Of a stretch of DNA of 37,026 nt, positions 9,224 through 18,262 are shown piece by piece. The DNA is from Draconibacterium sp. (GTDB lineage Bacteria; Bacteroidota; Bacteroidia; Bacteroidales; Prolixibacteraceae). The stretch spans positions 1 through 37,026 of the forward strand of contig JAKIST010000002.1 of assembly GCA_021648495.1 (NCBI GenBank). The letters are read 5' to 3'. A program made the position numbers and the translations under genes. Position 1 is the stretch's first letter; each line of letters starts with the position of its first letter. A model generated the notes under the pieces. The model searched no databases and was not told where the DNA came from. It saw only the letters and a list, made by a program, of their open reading frames with translations.

Positions 9224-11383
9224 ATGAATTTAAACGATACCGATAAAACCAAAATAATTGAACTGATAAAAGCAGGCGAAAAACTTCCCAAGGAATTTAT
9301 CTACAAACTTTTTGCCGATGAAGAAGATGTATTCCTTTTTTGGAATGGAAGAAAAGAAGAGGTAACAAATGTTGCCTTACCTTTCCATAGTATAGAGCAT
9401 ATTGATGAACCCAGAAAGGAAGCAGACAAACCACAAACAAGTATGTTTGAAACCGATTTCAGGGGCAGACAACTTAAAGGTTGGACAAACAAACTAATTT
9501 GGGGAGATAATAAATTAATTCTTTCCTCTTTGGCAAATGGTCCCATGCGCGAAGAAATTGAAAAAGAAGGTGGACTTAAACTCATTTATATCGACCCGCC
9601 TTTTGCCGTTGGTGCCGACTTTGGTTTTAATATTAAGATTGGTAGCGAAACTGCTGAGAAAAAACAAAGCATTATTGAAGAAATTGCATACCGTGATACT
9701 TGGGGAAAAGGAATTTCTTCTTACTTAACAATGATGTATGAACGGCTGAAATTGATGCACAATTTATTGGCGGAAGATGGGAGTATTTATGTGCACATAG
9801 ATTATCGAGTAAGTGCTTATTTAAAACTACTATTAGACGATATTTTTAGAGTTGACAATTATAAAAACGAAGTCATTTGGGCATATCGAGGAATGGCTGT
9901 TTCTACAAATCACTATGTCAGGAGACATGATGTAATACTTTTCTATTCTAAATCGGATAATAACAAATTTAACTGGGAACAAATTTCTGAAGAATTTACT
10001 GATACAACAATTAGAAAATACAAACATAAAGATAAAGACGGTCGCCTTTTTAGATTACACGGCAGGAATATTCAAGGCTCTCCTATTAAAAACAATACAG
10101 ATATTGATTTAATATGGTTAGAATCTAACCCAGAACTTTGCAATGTTGATTATTTGGATGAGAAAGTCGGCACAAAACCAAGAGATTGGATTGTAATGGA
10201 TTACATTAATGTTATGTCTGATGAAAAACTTGGCTATCCCACCCAAAAACCCGAAGCCTTATTAGAACGCATCATCAAAGCCAGCAGTAACGAAGGAGAT
10301 CTGATTGCCGATTTCTTTTGCGGTAGCGGAACTACGGCAGCAGTTGCCGAAAAGTTGGGCAGAAAATGGATAACAACCGATTTGGGTAGGTTTTCAGTTC
10401 ATACTACCCGCAAAAGAATGATTGGCGTTCAACGTGAATTGCAATCAAAAGGGAAAAATTTCAGGGCATTTGAAATACTTAATCTTGGTAAATATGAACG
10501 CCAGTTTTTTATGGATGATTTATCCAACGGAAAATTAAAAGCCAAAGAAGATTTGTATGTCGAATTAATACTGGAAGCATACAAAGCAAAAAGAATAGAA
10601 GGACATAAAACTTTACACGGTAGCAAGGCGGGGCGTTTTGTAAATGTTGGCCCTTTGGATGTTCCGGTAACGCAAAGCCGCTTATTAGATATTTTTGAAG
10701 AGTGCCGCCAAAAATTATATACACAGGTTGATGTTTTAGGTTTTGAATTTGAAATGGGCTTAACCCCACAATTTATTCAGGAACTCAGAGAAAAAGGCGT
10801 TGCAATTACATTAAAATACATTCCAAAAGATGTATTCGATAAACGCGCCGTTGAAAAAGGACAAGCCCGTTTTTACGATGTTGCTTACTTAAACACCAAA
10901 GAAAAAATCACAGGTAAATCCATCACAATAGAATTAACTGATTTTGTTACACATTACACACAAGACGATATTGAAGACATCCAACAATCGATGCGGGCAG
11001 GTAGCAAAGTTGTGATTGAAGATGGACAGATTATAAAAATAGAAAAGGACAAAAATGGAATAATTTTAAAAACTGTTTTAACCGAAAATTGGTTTGATTG
11101 GATTGATTATTGGGCAATTGACTTCGATTATGAATCAAAAAAAGAAATCATAAAAATCCACAATGACAAAGACGATACTTCGACAAGCTCAGTAGAAGAA
11201 AAGTGGACAGGTAATTATTTGTTTGAAAACGAGTGGCAAAGTTTCCGAACCAAGAAAAATCCAACTCTCGAATTTACATGTATCCCACACGAATATAAAG
11301 AATCAGGAAAATATAAAGTAATGGTAAAAGTGGTTGACATTTTGGGAATTGACACAAGTAAAATAATAGAGGTAATAATTTAG
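9224..11383 (+). CDS. mod: type III DNA-methyltransferase Mod subunit
   Basis: LIYIDPPFAVGADF (DPPY-type motif), TQKPEALLERIIKASSNEGDLIADFFCGSGTTAAVAEKLGRKWITTDLGRF (AdoMet motif). Confidence 0.92.
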   Translation: MNLNDTDKTKIIELIKAGEKLPKEFIYKLFADEEDVFLFWNGRKEEVTNVALPFHSIEHIDEPRKEADKPQTSMFETDFRGRQLKGWTNKLIWGDNKLILSSLANGPMREEIEKEGGLKLIYIDPPFAVGADFGFNIKIGSETAEKKQSIIEEIAYRDTWGKGISSYLTMMYERLKLMHNLLAEDGSIYVHIDYRVSAYLKLLLDDIFRVDNYKNEVIWAYRGMAVSTNHYVRRHDVILFYSKSDNNKFNWEQISEEFTDTTIRKYKHKDKDGRLFRLHGRNIQGSPIKNNTDIDLIWLESNPELCNVDYLDEKVGTKPRDWIVMDYINVMSDEKLGYPTQKPEALLERIIKASSNEGDLIADFFCGSGTTAAVAEKLGRKWITTDLGRFSVHTTRKRMIGVQRELQSKGKNFRAFEILNLGKYERQFFMDDLSNGKLKAKEDLYVELILEAYKAKRIEGHKTLHGSKAGRFVNVGPLDVPVTQSRLLDIFEECRQKLYTQVDVLGFEFEMGLTPQFIQELREKGVAITLKYIPKDVFDKRAVEKGQARFYDVAYLNTKEKITGKSITIELTDFVTHYTQDDIEDIQQSMRAGSKVVIEDGQIIKIEKDKNGIILKTVLTENWFDWIDYWAIDFDYESKKEIIKIHNDKDDTSTSSVEEKWTGNYLFENEWQSFRTKKNPTLEFTCIPHEYKESGKYKVMVKVVDILGIDTSKIIEVII

Positions 11384-11400
11384 CCAACTTCTCTTTATTA

Positions 11401-11520
11401 ATGAATCAAAACAAAAACAATATTTGCATCCATTGCGGTGCCGACTGCGGAAAAACCCCGGTTATTTGGAACGACTTGCCATTTTGTTGTAACGGCTGCC
11501 TTACCGTTTATTGTTATTGA
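11401..11520 (+). pseudogene. truncated 5' fragment of a ccoI-like Cu P-type ATPase gene
   Basis: Translates MNQNKNNICIHCGADCGKTPVIWNDLPFCCNGCLTVYCY*, matching the start of the ORF at 12985 (MKSVKNNICIHCGADCGKHPVIWNELPFCCNGCLTVYQLL); about 6 mismatches over about 95 nt. Confidence 0.9.
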
Positions 11521-11634
11521 ATGAACTCAACCCTCAGGCTTTGTAAAATAATAAATGCTTCAAATTTAACGAAGTTTTTTTGGTTTTTAGCAACTTGATA
11601 AATTTCGTATAGCCATGTTTATACAAAGATTTAG

Positions 11635-11663
11635 CAAAGAAGATAAAAAGCAAAAGAACAAGT
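11635..11663 (+). repeat. 29-bp repeat, inverted partner at 31092-31120
   Basis: CAAAGAAGATAAAAAGCAAAAGAACAAGT; exact reverse complement at 31092-31120. Confidence 0.9.
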
Positions 11664-11730
11664 TAAAAAGGAGTAGTTATTGTTTTACAATGCCTCACTA
11701 TATTTAAACAGTTTCTAAAAATTACTAAAT

Positions 11731-12849
11731 ATGAAAAATTTTAATAAACTAATTTCAACTATTGAACAAGTGCACGGGCAATTGCAGGCATCGGCTGTAA
11801 ATGCAGTTAACCAGGCCCTTACAGTTCGAAATTGGCTTATCGGTTATTATATTGTTGAATTTGAACAAAACGGCGAAGATCGTGCAATTTATGGTGACCG
11901 ATTAATTGAAAAGTTAACAGAAAAGCTGAACCATATAAAAGGTATCGATAGAAGATCCCTTTTTAAGTTTAGGCAATTCTACCTTTTTTATCCTCAAATA
12001 AGACAGGCACTTAACAACTCATTTTTAGGAGGTGACAATGTGGGGTCACTGTCCCCACTTTTATCTTACGAATCAAATATGGGGTCGGCGACCCCACAAT
12101 TGGAAAATCAAGTTTTCACTCCACCTCATAAAATAATTTCAAAACTTTCATACACTCACATTGAACAACTTTTAAGTATTGAAAATCCACTTAAACGCAC
12201 ATTCTACGAACTTGAAAGTATAAAAGGAACCTGGAGTGTACGTGAGTTGAAACGACAAATCAATAGTCTCTGTTTTGAGAGAAGCGGTCTTTCGGAAAAA
12301 CCTGAAAAATTATCTGCATTAATAAACCAAAATACTGTACCACAAGCACCAACCGATATAATAAAGAATATTTATTCCTTTGAATTTCTTGACATTAACA
12401 TAAAGCCAATCGTAGAGGAATCGGATTTAGAGACAGCTTTGCTCAATCACTTGCAGGAATTCATTCTTGAGATGGGAAATGGATTTTGTTTTGAAGCACG
12501 TCAAAAAAGAATTTTAATTGGTAATGAATACTATTTTATCGATCTGGTTTTTTACCATAGGATTCTTAAATGCCATGTACTTATTGATTTAAAAATCGGA
12601 AAATTTGAACATGGAGACATCGGTCAGCTTAATACCTATCTTAATTATTTTAAAGCAGAGATTGGGGAAAAATCGGACAATGCTCCAGTAGGGATTTTAT
12701 TGGTCGCCGAAAAAGACAATGCATTGGTAAAATATGCAACAGCGGGTATGGACGAAAATCTATTTGTTCAGCAGTACCTCATCAAATTGCCGAGTACCAA
12801 TCAACTTAAAACATACATCGAAAGAGAACTCAAAAAAACCGATTTATAA
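11731..12849 (+). CDS. DUF1016 / PDDEXK nuclease domain protein (YhcG-like)
   Basis: TVRNWLIGYYIVEFEQNGEDRAIYGDRLIEKLTEKL...GIDRRSLFKFRQFY...LKRTFYELESIKGTWSVRELKRQINSLCFER; NGFCFEARQKRILIGNEYYFIDLVFYHRILKCHVLIDLKIGKFEHGDIGQLNTYLNYF. Confidence 0.92.
   Translation: MKNFNKLISTIEQVHGQLQASAVNAVNQALTVRNWLIGYYIVEFEQNGEDRAIYGDRLIEKLTEKLNHIKGIDRRSLFKFRQFYLFYPQIRQALNNSFLGGDNVGSLSPLLSYESNMGSATPQLENQVFTPPHKIISKLSYTHIEQLLSIENPLKRTFYELESIKGTWSVRELKRQINSLCFERSGLSEKPEKLSALINQNTVPQAPTDIIKNIYSFEFLDINIKPIVEESDLETALLNHLQEFILEMGNGFCFEARQKRILIGNEYYFIDLVFYHRILKCHVLIDLKIGKFEHGDIGQLNTYLNYFKAEIGEKSDNAPVGILLVAEKDNALVKYATAGMDENLFVQQYLIKLPSTNQLKTYIERELKKTDL
12040..12096. repeat. two G/C-rich inverted repeats inside the DUF1016 gene
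   Basis: GTGGGG-tcactgt-CCCCAC (12040-12058) and TGGGGTCG-g-CGACCCCA (12080-12096). Confidence 0.9.
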
Positions 12850-12899
12850 ATTTTATTTTGTAAATAAAACTAATTCAAAAAAAATAAAATGAAACGACC

Positions 12900-12980
12900 A
12901 TGAGAAGAAATCACACAAAGAAGCATGATCATAATTCATGGGGAGTTCCATCTGTTACCTTAAAAAATAAACAATTATAA
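12900..12980 (+). CDS. possible 26-aa small ORF just upstream of ccoI
   Basis: MRRNHTKKHDHNSWGVPSVTLKNKQL*, stop 4 nt before the ccoI ATG. Too short to support on composition alone. Confidence 0.25.
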   Translation: MRRNHTKKHDHNSWGVPSVTLKNKQL

Positions 12981-12984
12981 ACAG

Positions 12985-15384
12985 ATGAAATCGGTTAAAA
13001 ACAATATTTGCATTCATTGCGGTGCCGACTGCGGAAAACATCCGGTTATTTGGAACGAGTTGCCATTTTGTTGCAACGGCTGCCTTACCGTTTACCAGTT
13101 GTTGGATGAAAACAAACTCTACAATTATTACAAGCTTGAAGAAACTCCGGGAATTAAAATTGAAACCACCGAATTTGGAAATAAATATGCATTCCTCGAT
13201 AACGAAGAGATAAAAGAAAAACTCATTTCATTCTCTGAAAGTGGAATTTTAAAAGTTAAATTTTATATCCCTGTAATTCACTGTGCATCGTGTATTTGGC
13301 TGCTCGAAAATTTGCATTCCATAGACAAAGGAGTAAAATATTCGTTTGTGAATTTTACAAAAAAAGAGGTTGATGTTACTTTCGATGAATCACAGATAAG
13401 TTTGCGGAAACTCGTTGAATTGCTTTCGTCAATTCATTACACTCCCGACCTTTCGTTAAGTCTTTCGGATAAAGATGAAGACGACCAATCGTATAAAAAA
13501 CTACTTTACAAAATTGGGGTTGCCGGGTTTGTTTTTATCAATGTGATGACGTACAGTTTGCCCGCCTATTTTAACGGCAAACCCTTAGACGACAAATTGC
13601 AATCGGTATTAAGTATTTTAAGTTTTATTTTGGTTGTTCCGGTGGCGTTATACAGTGGCAGCGACTATTATATTTCGGCATTTAAAAACCTTCTGAAAAA
13701 AAATGTTAGCATTGATTTACCAATCGCCCTTGGAATTATTGTGCTCTTTTTTGTTTCGGGCTACGAAATACTTTTTGCTAACGGCCCTGGTTATTGCGAC
13801 AGCCTTTCCGGGTTAATATTTTTTCTATTGCTTGGTAAATGGTACCAGGGGAAAACCTACGAAGCACTTTCGTTCGACCGAAATTACAAATCGTATTTTC
13901 CAATTGCAGTTACTAAAATCAATAAACAAATTGAAGAGAGTGTTTTGCTCGAAAAAATTGAAGTTGACGATGAATTGATAATCCGTAATAAAGAATTGAT
14001 TCCTGCCGATTCCATTTTAATTGAAGGTGAAGGTAGGATTGATTACAGTTTTGTAACCGGGGAATCGAGCCCGGTTATAAAGAAAATCGACGATTTTATT
14101 TATGCCGGTGGGCGGCAAATGGGCGAAATCATTAAAATCAGGGTGAAAAAAAAGGTGAGTCAAAGCCACCTCACCAAACTCTGGAACCAGGACAAAACCT
14201 ACCATAAACCAAGCGATTCATTAAAACCGCTTTCCGATAAAATCAGCAAATATTTTACCTTGATAATTATCGCTATTGCAATTTCAGGCTTCACTTTTTG
14301 GATGATAAAAGGAGAAACGCACACTGCTATTTTTGTTTTCACCGCGGTATTAATTGTCGCCTGCCCGTGTGCGCTGGCACTTTCAATTCCATTCACTTTT
14401 GGAAATACCATGCGTATTTTTGGCAAAGCCGGGCTTTACATTAAAAACACCAATGTAATAGAAAAACTATCGCACATAAATACAATCGTTTTCGATAAAA
14501 CCGGAACGCTTACCAAACCCAACGAAAGCAAAATAGAATATCTGGGATCGGCACTTTCCGACGATGAAAAAAATGCCATTTATTCACTGGCAAAACAATC
14601 TACTCATCCCTTAAGTACTGCAATTGTAAATTATTATGGAAATGCAAAATATCAAAAACCAGAGCATTTTGTCGAAGTTTCGGGGCGGGGTATTTTTGGC
14701 AAAGTAAATAAGCTAAAAATAAAAATTGGCTCGGAAGAGTACGTTACAAATTCGGCTGGATTAATAGAACAAAAAGCCTCGGTGGTTTATGTTTCGATAG
14801 ATAACAAATTGGCCGGGTTTTATAAAATAAGCAATCAATACCGCGATGGTTTTGAACGCGTTTTAAATAACCTGAACAATAACTTCGAACTGTATTTGGT
14901 TTCCGGCGACAACGATTCGGAGGCTGAAAACCTGAGCACTTATTTTGAAAGGAACAATCTGTTGTTCAACCAAAAACCCAGCGACAAAGCCAATTTTATT
15001 AAATTGTTACAAAAACAAGGGAACTCTATTTTAATGACCGGCGACGGCTTAAACGATGCCGGGGCTTTAATGCAAAGCGATGTGGCGTTGACAGTTGCCG
15101 ATAAAGTATATCATTTTTCGCCAGCCAGCGATGCCGTTTTAGAGTCGGACAAGTTTGAGCATCTCGCCCAATTTATTCGATTTACAAAAACTTCGTTGAA
15201 CATTGTTAAACTCAGTTTCCTCATCTCGTTTTTGTACAATATTATAGGAATTGCCTTTGCAATTACGGGAAATTTATCGCCCATTGTAGCGGCTATTTTA
15301 ATGCCCGTCAGTTCGGTTTCGGTGGTTGCATTTGCAACGTTCGCAACACGTGCAATTGGCAAATTAAAATTGCAAAAGAAGTAA
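12985..15384 (+). CDS. ccoI: heavy-metal (Cu) translocating P-type ATPase, CcoI/FixI-like
   Basis: CIHCGADCG...FCCNGCLTVY metal-binding N-terminus, HCASCIWLLE, CPCALALSIP, VFDKTGTLTK, MTGDGLNDAGALMQSDVALTVA. Confidence 0.95.
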   Translation: MKSVKNNICIHCGADCGKHPVIWNELPFCCNGCLTVYQLLDENKLYNYYKLEETPGIKIETTEFGNKYAFLDNEEIKEKLISFSESGILKVKFYIPVIHCASCIWLLENLHSIDKGVKYSFVNFTKKEVDVTFDESQISLRKLVELLSSIHYTPDLSLSLSDKDEDDQSYKKLLYKIGVAGFVFINVMTYSLPAYFNGKPLDDKLQSVLSILSFILVVPVALYSGSDYYISAFKNLLKKNVSIDLPIALGIIVLFFVSGYEILFANGPGYCDSLSGLIFFLLLGKWYQGKTYEALSFDRNYKSYFPIAVTKINKQIEESVLLEKIEVDDELIIRNKELIPADSILIEGEGRIDYSFVTGESSPVIKKIDDFIYAGGRQMGEIIKIRVKKKVSQSHLTKLWNQDKTYHKPSDSLKPLSDKISKYFTLIIIAIAISGFTFWMIKGETHTAIFVFTAVLIVACPCALALSIPFTFGNTMRIFGKAGLYIKNTNVIEKLSHINTIVFDKTGTLTKPNESKIEYLGSALSDDEKNAIYSLAKQSTHPLSTAIVNYYGNAKYQKPEHFVEVSGRGIFGKVNKLKIKIGSEEYVTNSAGLIEQKASVVYVSIDNKLAGFYKISNQYRDGFERVLNNLNNNFELYLVSGDNDSEAENLSTYFERNNLLFNQKPSDKANFIKLLQKQGNSILMTGDGLNDAGALMQSDVALTVADKVYHFSPASDAVLESDKFEHLAQFIRFTKTSLNIVKLSFLISFLYNIIGIAFAITGNLSPIVAAILMPVSSVSVVAFATFATRAIGKLKLQKK

Positions 15385-15414
15385 GACAACGAGGTGTAAC
15401 AATTAATTTCTTAC

Positions 15415-15422
15415 TATTTTTG
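15415..15422 (+). promoter_or_regulatory. candidate -7 box upstream of the GT2 gene
   Basis: TATTTTTG matches TAnnTTTG, 19 nt before the ATG at 15442. Confidence 0.4.
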
Positions 15423-15441
15423 CACTAACAAAAAATTCAGG

Positions 15442-16188
15442 ATGATTAACGACAAAAAAATTGTAGTTGTGCTCCCGGCGTACAATGCTGCAAAAACACT
15501 GGAAATTACCTACAACGAAATAGACTTTAAAATTGTTGACGATGTTATTTTAGTTGACGATTTAAGCAAAGACGACACGGTTGAAGTGGGCAAAAAACTG
15601 GGGATAAAACACATTGTTGTTCACAAGGAAAACAAAGGTTACGGTGGCAACCAAAAATCGTGTTACAACAAAGCACTAAAAATAGGTGCCGACATCGTAA
15701 TTATGCTCCACCCCGATTATCAATACACCCCGAAATTAATTCCTGCAATGGCAAGCTTGTTGGCAAGCGAATTATATCATGTTGTGCTCGGCTCTCGTAT
15801 TTTAGGGAAAGGTGCTTTAAAAGGAGGAATGCCACTGCTGAAATATGTTGCAAACCGCGGGTTAACATTTATTCAAAATATATTAATGGGAGCCAAGCTC
15901 TCGGAGTACCACACCGGTTACCGTGCATTTACAAAGGAAATTCTCGAAACTATTGCTTTCGAAGAGAACTCCGATAATTTTGTTTTTGATAATCAAATGC
16001 TGGCGCAAATTTGGTATGCCGGTTACGGAATTGCTGAAATTACCTGCCCCACAAAATATTTCGACGATGCATCGAGCATCAACCTGAGAAACAGCAGTAT
16101 TTATGGAATTGGCGTTTTAAAAACTTCAATTCAATTCAGGTTGCAAAAGTGGGGATTAATAAAAAACAAAATCTTTCAATTAAAATAG
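15442..16188 (+). CDS. GT2 family glycosyltransferase (polyprenyl-P-sugar synthase-like)
   Basis: KIVVVLPAYNAAKTLEITYNEI...VDDLSKDDT...ENKGYGGNQKSCYNKAL...HPDYQYTPKLIPAM...GSRILG...YHTGYRAF. Confidence 0.88.
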   Translation: MINDKKIVVVLPAYNAAKTLEITYNEIDFKIVDDVILVDDLSKDDTVEVGKKLGIKHIVVHKENKGYGGNQKSCYNKALKIGADIVIMLHPDYQYTPKLIPAMASLLASELYHVVLGSRILGKGALKGGMPLLKYVANRGLTFIQNILMGAKLSEYHTGYRAFTKEILETIAFEENSDNFVFDNQMLAQIWYAGYGIAEITCPTKYFDDASSINLRNSSIYGIGVLKTSIQFRLQKWGLIKNKIFQLK

Positions 16189-16194
16189 TAAAAA

Positions 16195-18258
16195 TTGAAT
16201 CTCACAAAATATTTACGGTTCAGCGTTTTGCTACTCCCAATTCTATTTTTATGGATTGGATTTAGCATCCATTTGGCAAAATTTGGGAATGACCCCAATT
16301 ATGTCTATTTGGTAAACGCTACTGCACTTTGTGATGGGAAAGGTGTTGGATATATTGATCATCCGGGAACAACGGTAATACAAATTGGTGCGGTAGCCAT
16401 TACTTTAAAGCATTTGTTTTCGAATCCTGAAAATGAAACGTTGGTGAGGCACGTTTTTGATGATTCACATACTTTTATTCTGAGTATCCGGAATGTATTG
16501 ATGCTTTTAAATGCTTTAATATTATTCTTGCTCGGTTGGATAGCCTTTAAAAAAACTCGTTCGATTTGGGTAGCTTTATTATTACAAGCTTCAACATTTA
16601 TTACAGCCAATACGCTGGACCACGTTTTTACAAAAGTTTCACCCGAGCCGTTTCTGTTCTTTTTAACTGCTGTTTTTGTAATTGTAGTACTTTGGTTTTA
16701 TGCCGATAAAAACAAAAACACGTGGAAATTTGTAACTGTTTTTACACTCTTAGTTGGTGCCGGACTGGCGACAAAAGCTACATTTTTACCATTGGCAATT
16801 TTCCCATTTATTGTTCTTCCAACCCTGAAAAAGAAATTGATTTATTCTTTCGGGGTTATTCCTTCGTTTGTACTGTTTACAATCCCGATAATTCCGGAAT
16901 ACAAACAGATGTATTACTGGTTTCGCGGGTTGATGAGCCATTCGGGAACATACGGACATGGCAAAAAAGGGATAATTGATGTACACACTTACTTCCCCGA
17001 TTTATTACGCATTTTAGAAAATAACCCAATTTTTGCAGTTGTTCTCATTGTTGGGTTGATTGTGGTCGCTGTTTCAATTCTTAGGTCGTATAATAAAAAA
17101 AGTGAAAAAGAGTGGGATATAAAAATATTAACAGGATTGGTAGCTAGCGCGGGTTTTGGAGTTTTAATGGTGGCGAAACATTACCACTCAAATCATTATT
17201 TGATTCCCTGTTTATTGCTCTCGGGTGTTATTGTATTTTTTATTCATAAAATTTTAGAACGAACGAACGTTCCAGTGTTTGTTAAAAAATACGATCTGCC
17301 TTTTTTAGTTGCTGCACTTGTTTTCTTTATTTTTTTCGTACAAATTCCAAATATTAAATATTTTAACGATGGTTATAAATTAACCAACGAGGAAATGGAT
17401 TCTACCAAGGCGATGATCGATCGCGATTATTCTGATTATACACGAATTTACTATTATCCAAATTCATTAAATCCGTACTCAGCTTTAAATTTTGGCGATG
17501 TTTACACAAAACGTAGAATGTTGCCTCAAATAAAAGAGGTTTATGGAAATATTTATTTTTATCACTCTTTTGAAAAGACTATAAAAGATTGGGATACCGA
17601 AGTTTTTTTAGACGATTTGGTCAAACAAAAGGGGAATAAAATACTTTTAATTGGCGGCCCCCGTGATGAAAAGGTTGTTCAAGAAATGGGGGAACAAGGA
17701 TTCCCTTTGCAAGAAATCTATAAAGGACGACTGCAGGTAATTTACAAATTAGATACTTTAAAGTACAAACAATTAAATGTTGGAAAAGGTGGAATTCTTA
17801 CAGAGAATATTTATTGCAATGCCGAAATACTAACTCCAGACAATCAGATTTACCTGGGATCTAATGGAAAGGAATTTGGCAACGCTTACAATCGCACAAA
17901 TGAAAAAGCACGCTCAGGAAAGCACTCTGTTAAAATGGATAGCAAAACTAAATACGCGCTTGAATATAACCTCAATAATTTAAAACCCGGAGATATTATT
18001 GAAGTAGAAGTTTGGCGGTTTTCAGATAATGAGAGTGGTCTGCTGGTTGTTGCTTCAAAAGATGCTAAACAATTTTACAAGTCGAAAAAAAACGCTGAAA
18101 AGACCGATGAAAATGGATGGGATCTTATACATATAAAATTCACCGTTCCTTCTAATTTACAAAATAATTCGTTAAAAATATATCTTTGGAACAAGGATAA
18201 AATGCTTGGGTATTTTGATGATCTTTCCATTAAAAAAATAAGCCCAAAACATGATTAA
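16195..18258 (+). CDS. GT-C/ArnT-like integral membrane glycosyltransferase with C-terminal beta-sandwich-like module
   Basis: Many TM segments with early PNYVYLVNATALCDGKGVGYIDHPGTTV; C-terminal SGKHSVKMDSKTKYALEYNLNNLKPGDIIEVEVWRFS...LKIYLWNKDKMLGYFDDLSI. Start is TTG in the track. Confidence 0.75.
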   Translation: MNLTKYLRFSVLLLPILFLWIGFSIHLAKFGNDPNYVYLVNATALCDGKGVGYIDHPGTTVIQIGAVAITLKHLFSNPENETLVRHVFDDSHTFILSIRNVLMLLNALILFLLGWIAFKKTRSIWVALLLQASTFITANTLDHVFTKVSPEPFLFFLTAVFVIVVLWFYADKNKNTWKFVTVFTLLVGAGLATKATFLPLAIFPFIVLPTLKKKLIYSFGVIPSFVLFTIPIIPEYKQMYYWFRGLMSHSGTYGHGKKGIIDVHTYFPDLLRILENNPIFAVVLIVGLIVVAVSILRSYNKKSEKEWDIKILTGLVASAGFGVLMVAKHYHSNHYLIPCLLLSGVIVFFIHKILERTNVPVFVKKYDLPFLVAALVFFIFFVQIPNIKYFNDGYKLTNEEMDSTKAMIDRDYSDYTRIYYYPNSLNPYSALNFGDVYTKRRMLPQIKEVYGNIYFYHSFEKTIKDWDTEVFLDDLVKQKGNKILLIGGPRDEKVVQEMGEQGFPLQEIYKGRLQVIYKLDTLKYKQLNVGKGGILTENIYCNAEILTPDNQIYLGSNGKEFGNAYNRTNEKARSGKHSVKMDSKTKYALEYNLNNLKPGDIIEVEVWRFSDNESGLLVVASKDAKQFYKSKKNAEKTDENGWDLIHIKFTVPSNLQNNSLKIYLWNKDKMLGYFDDLSIKKISPKHD

Positions 18259-18262
18259 AGTG

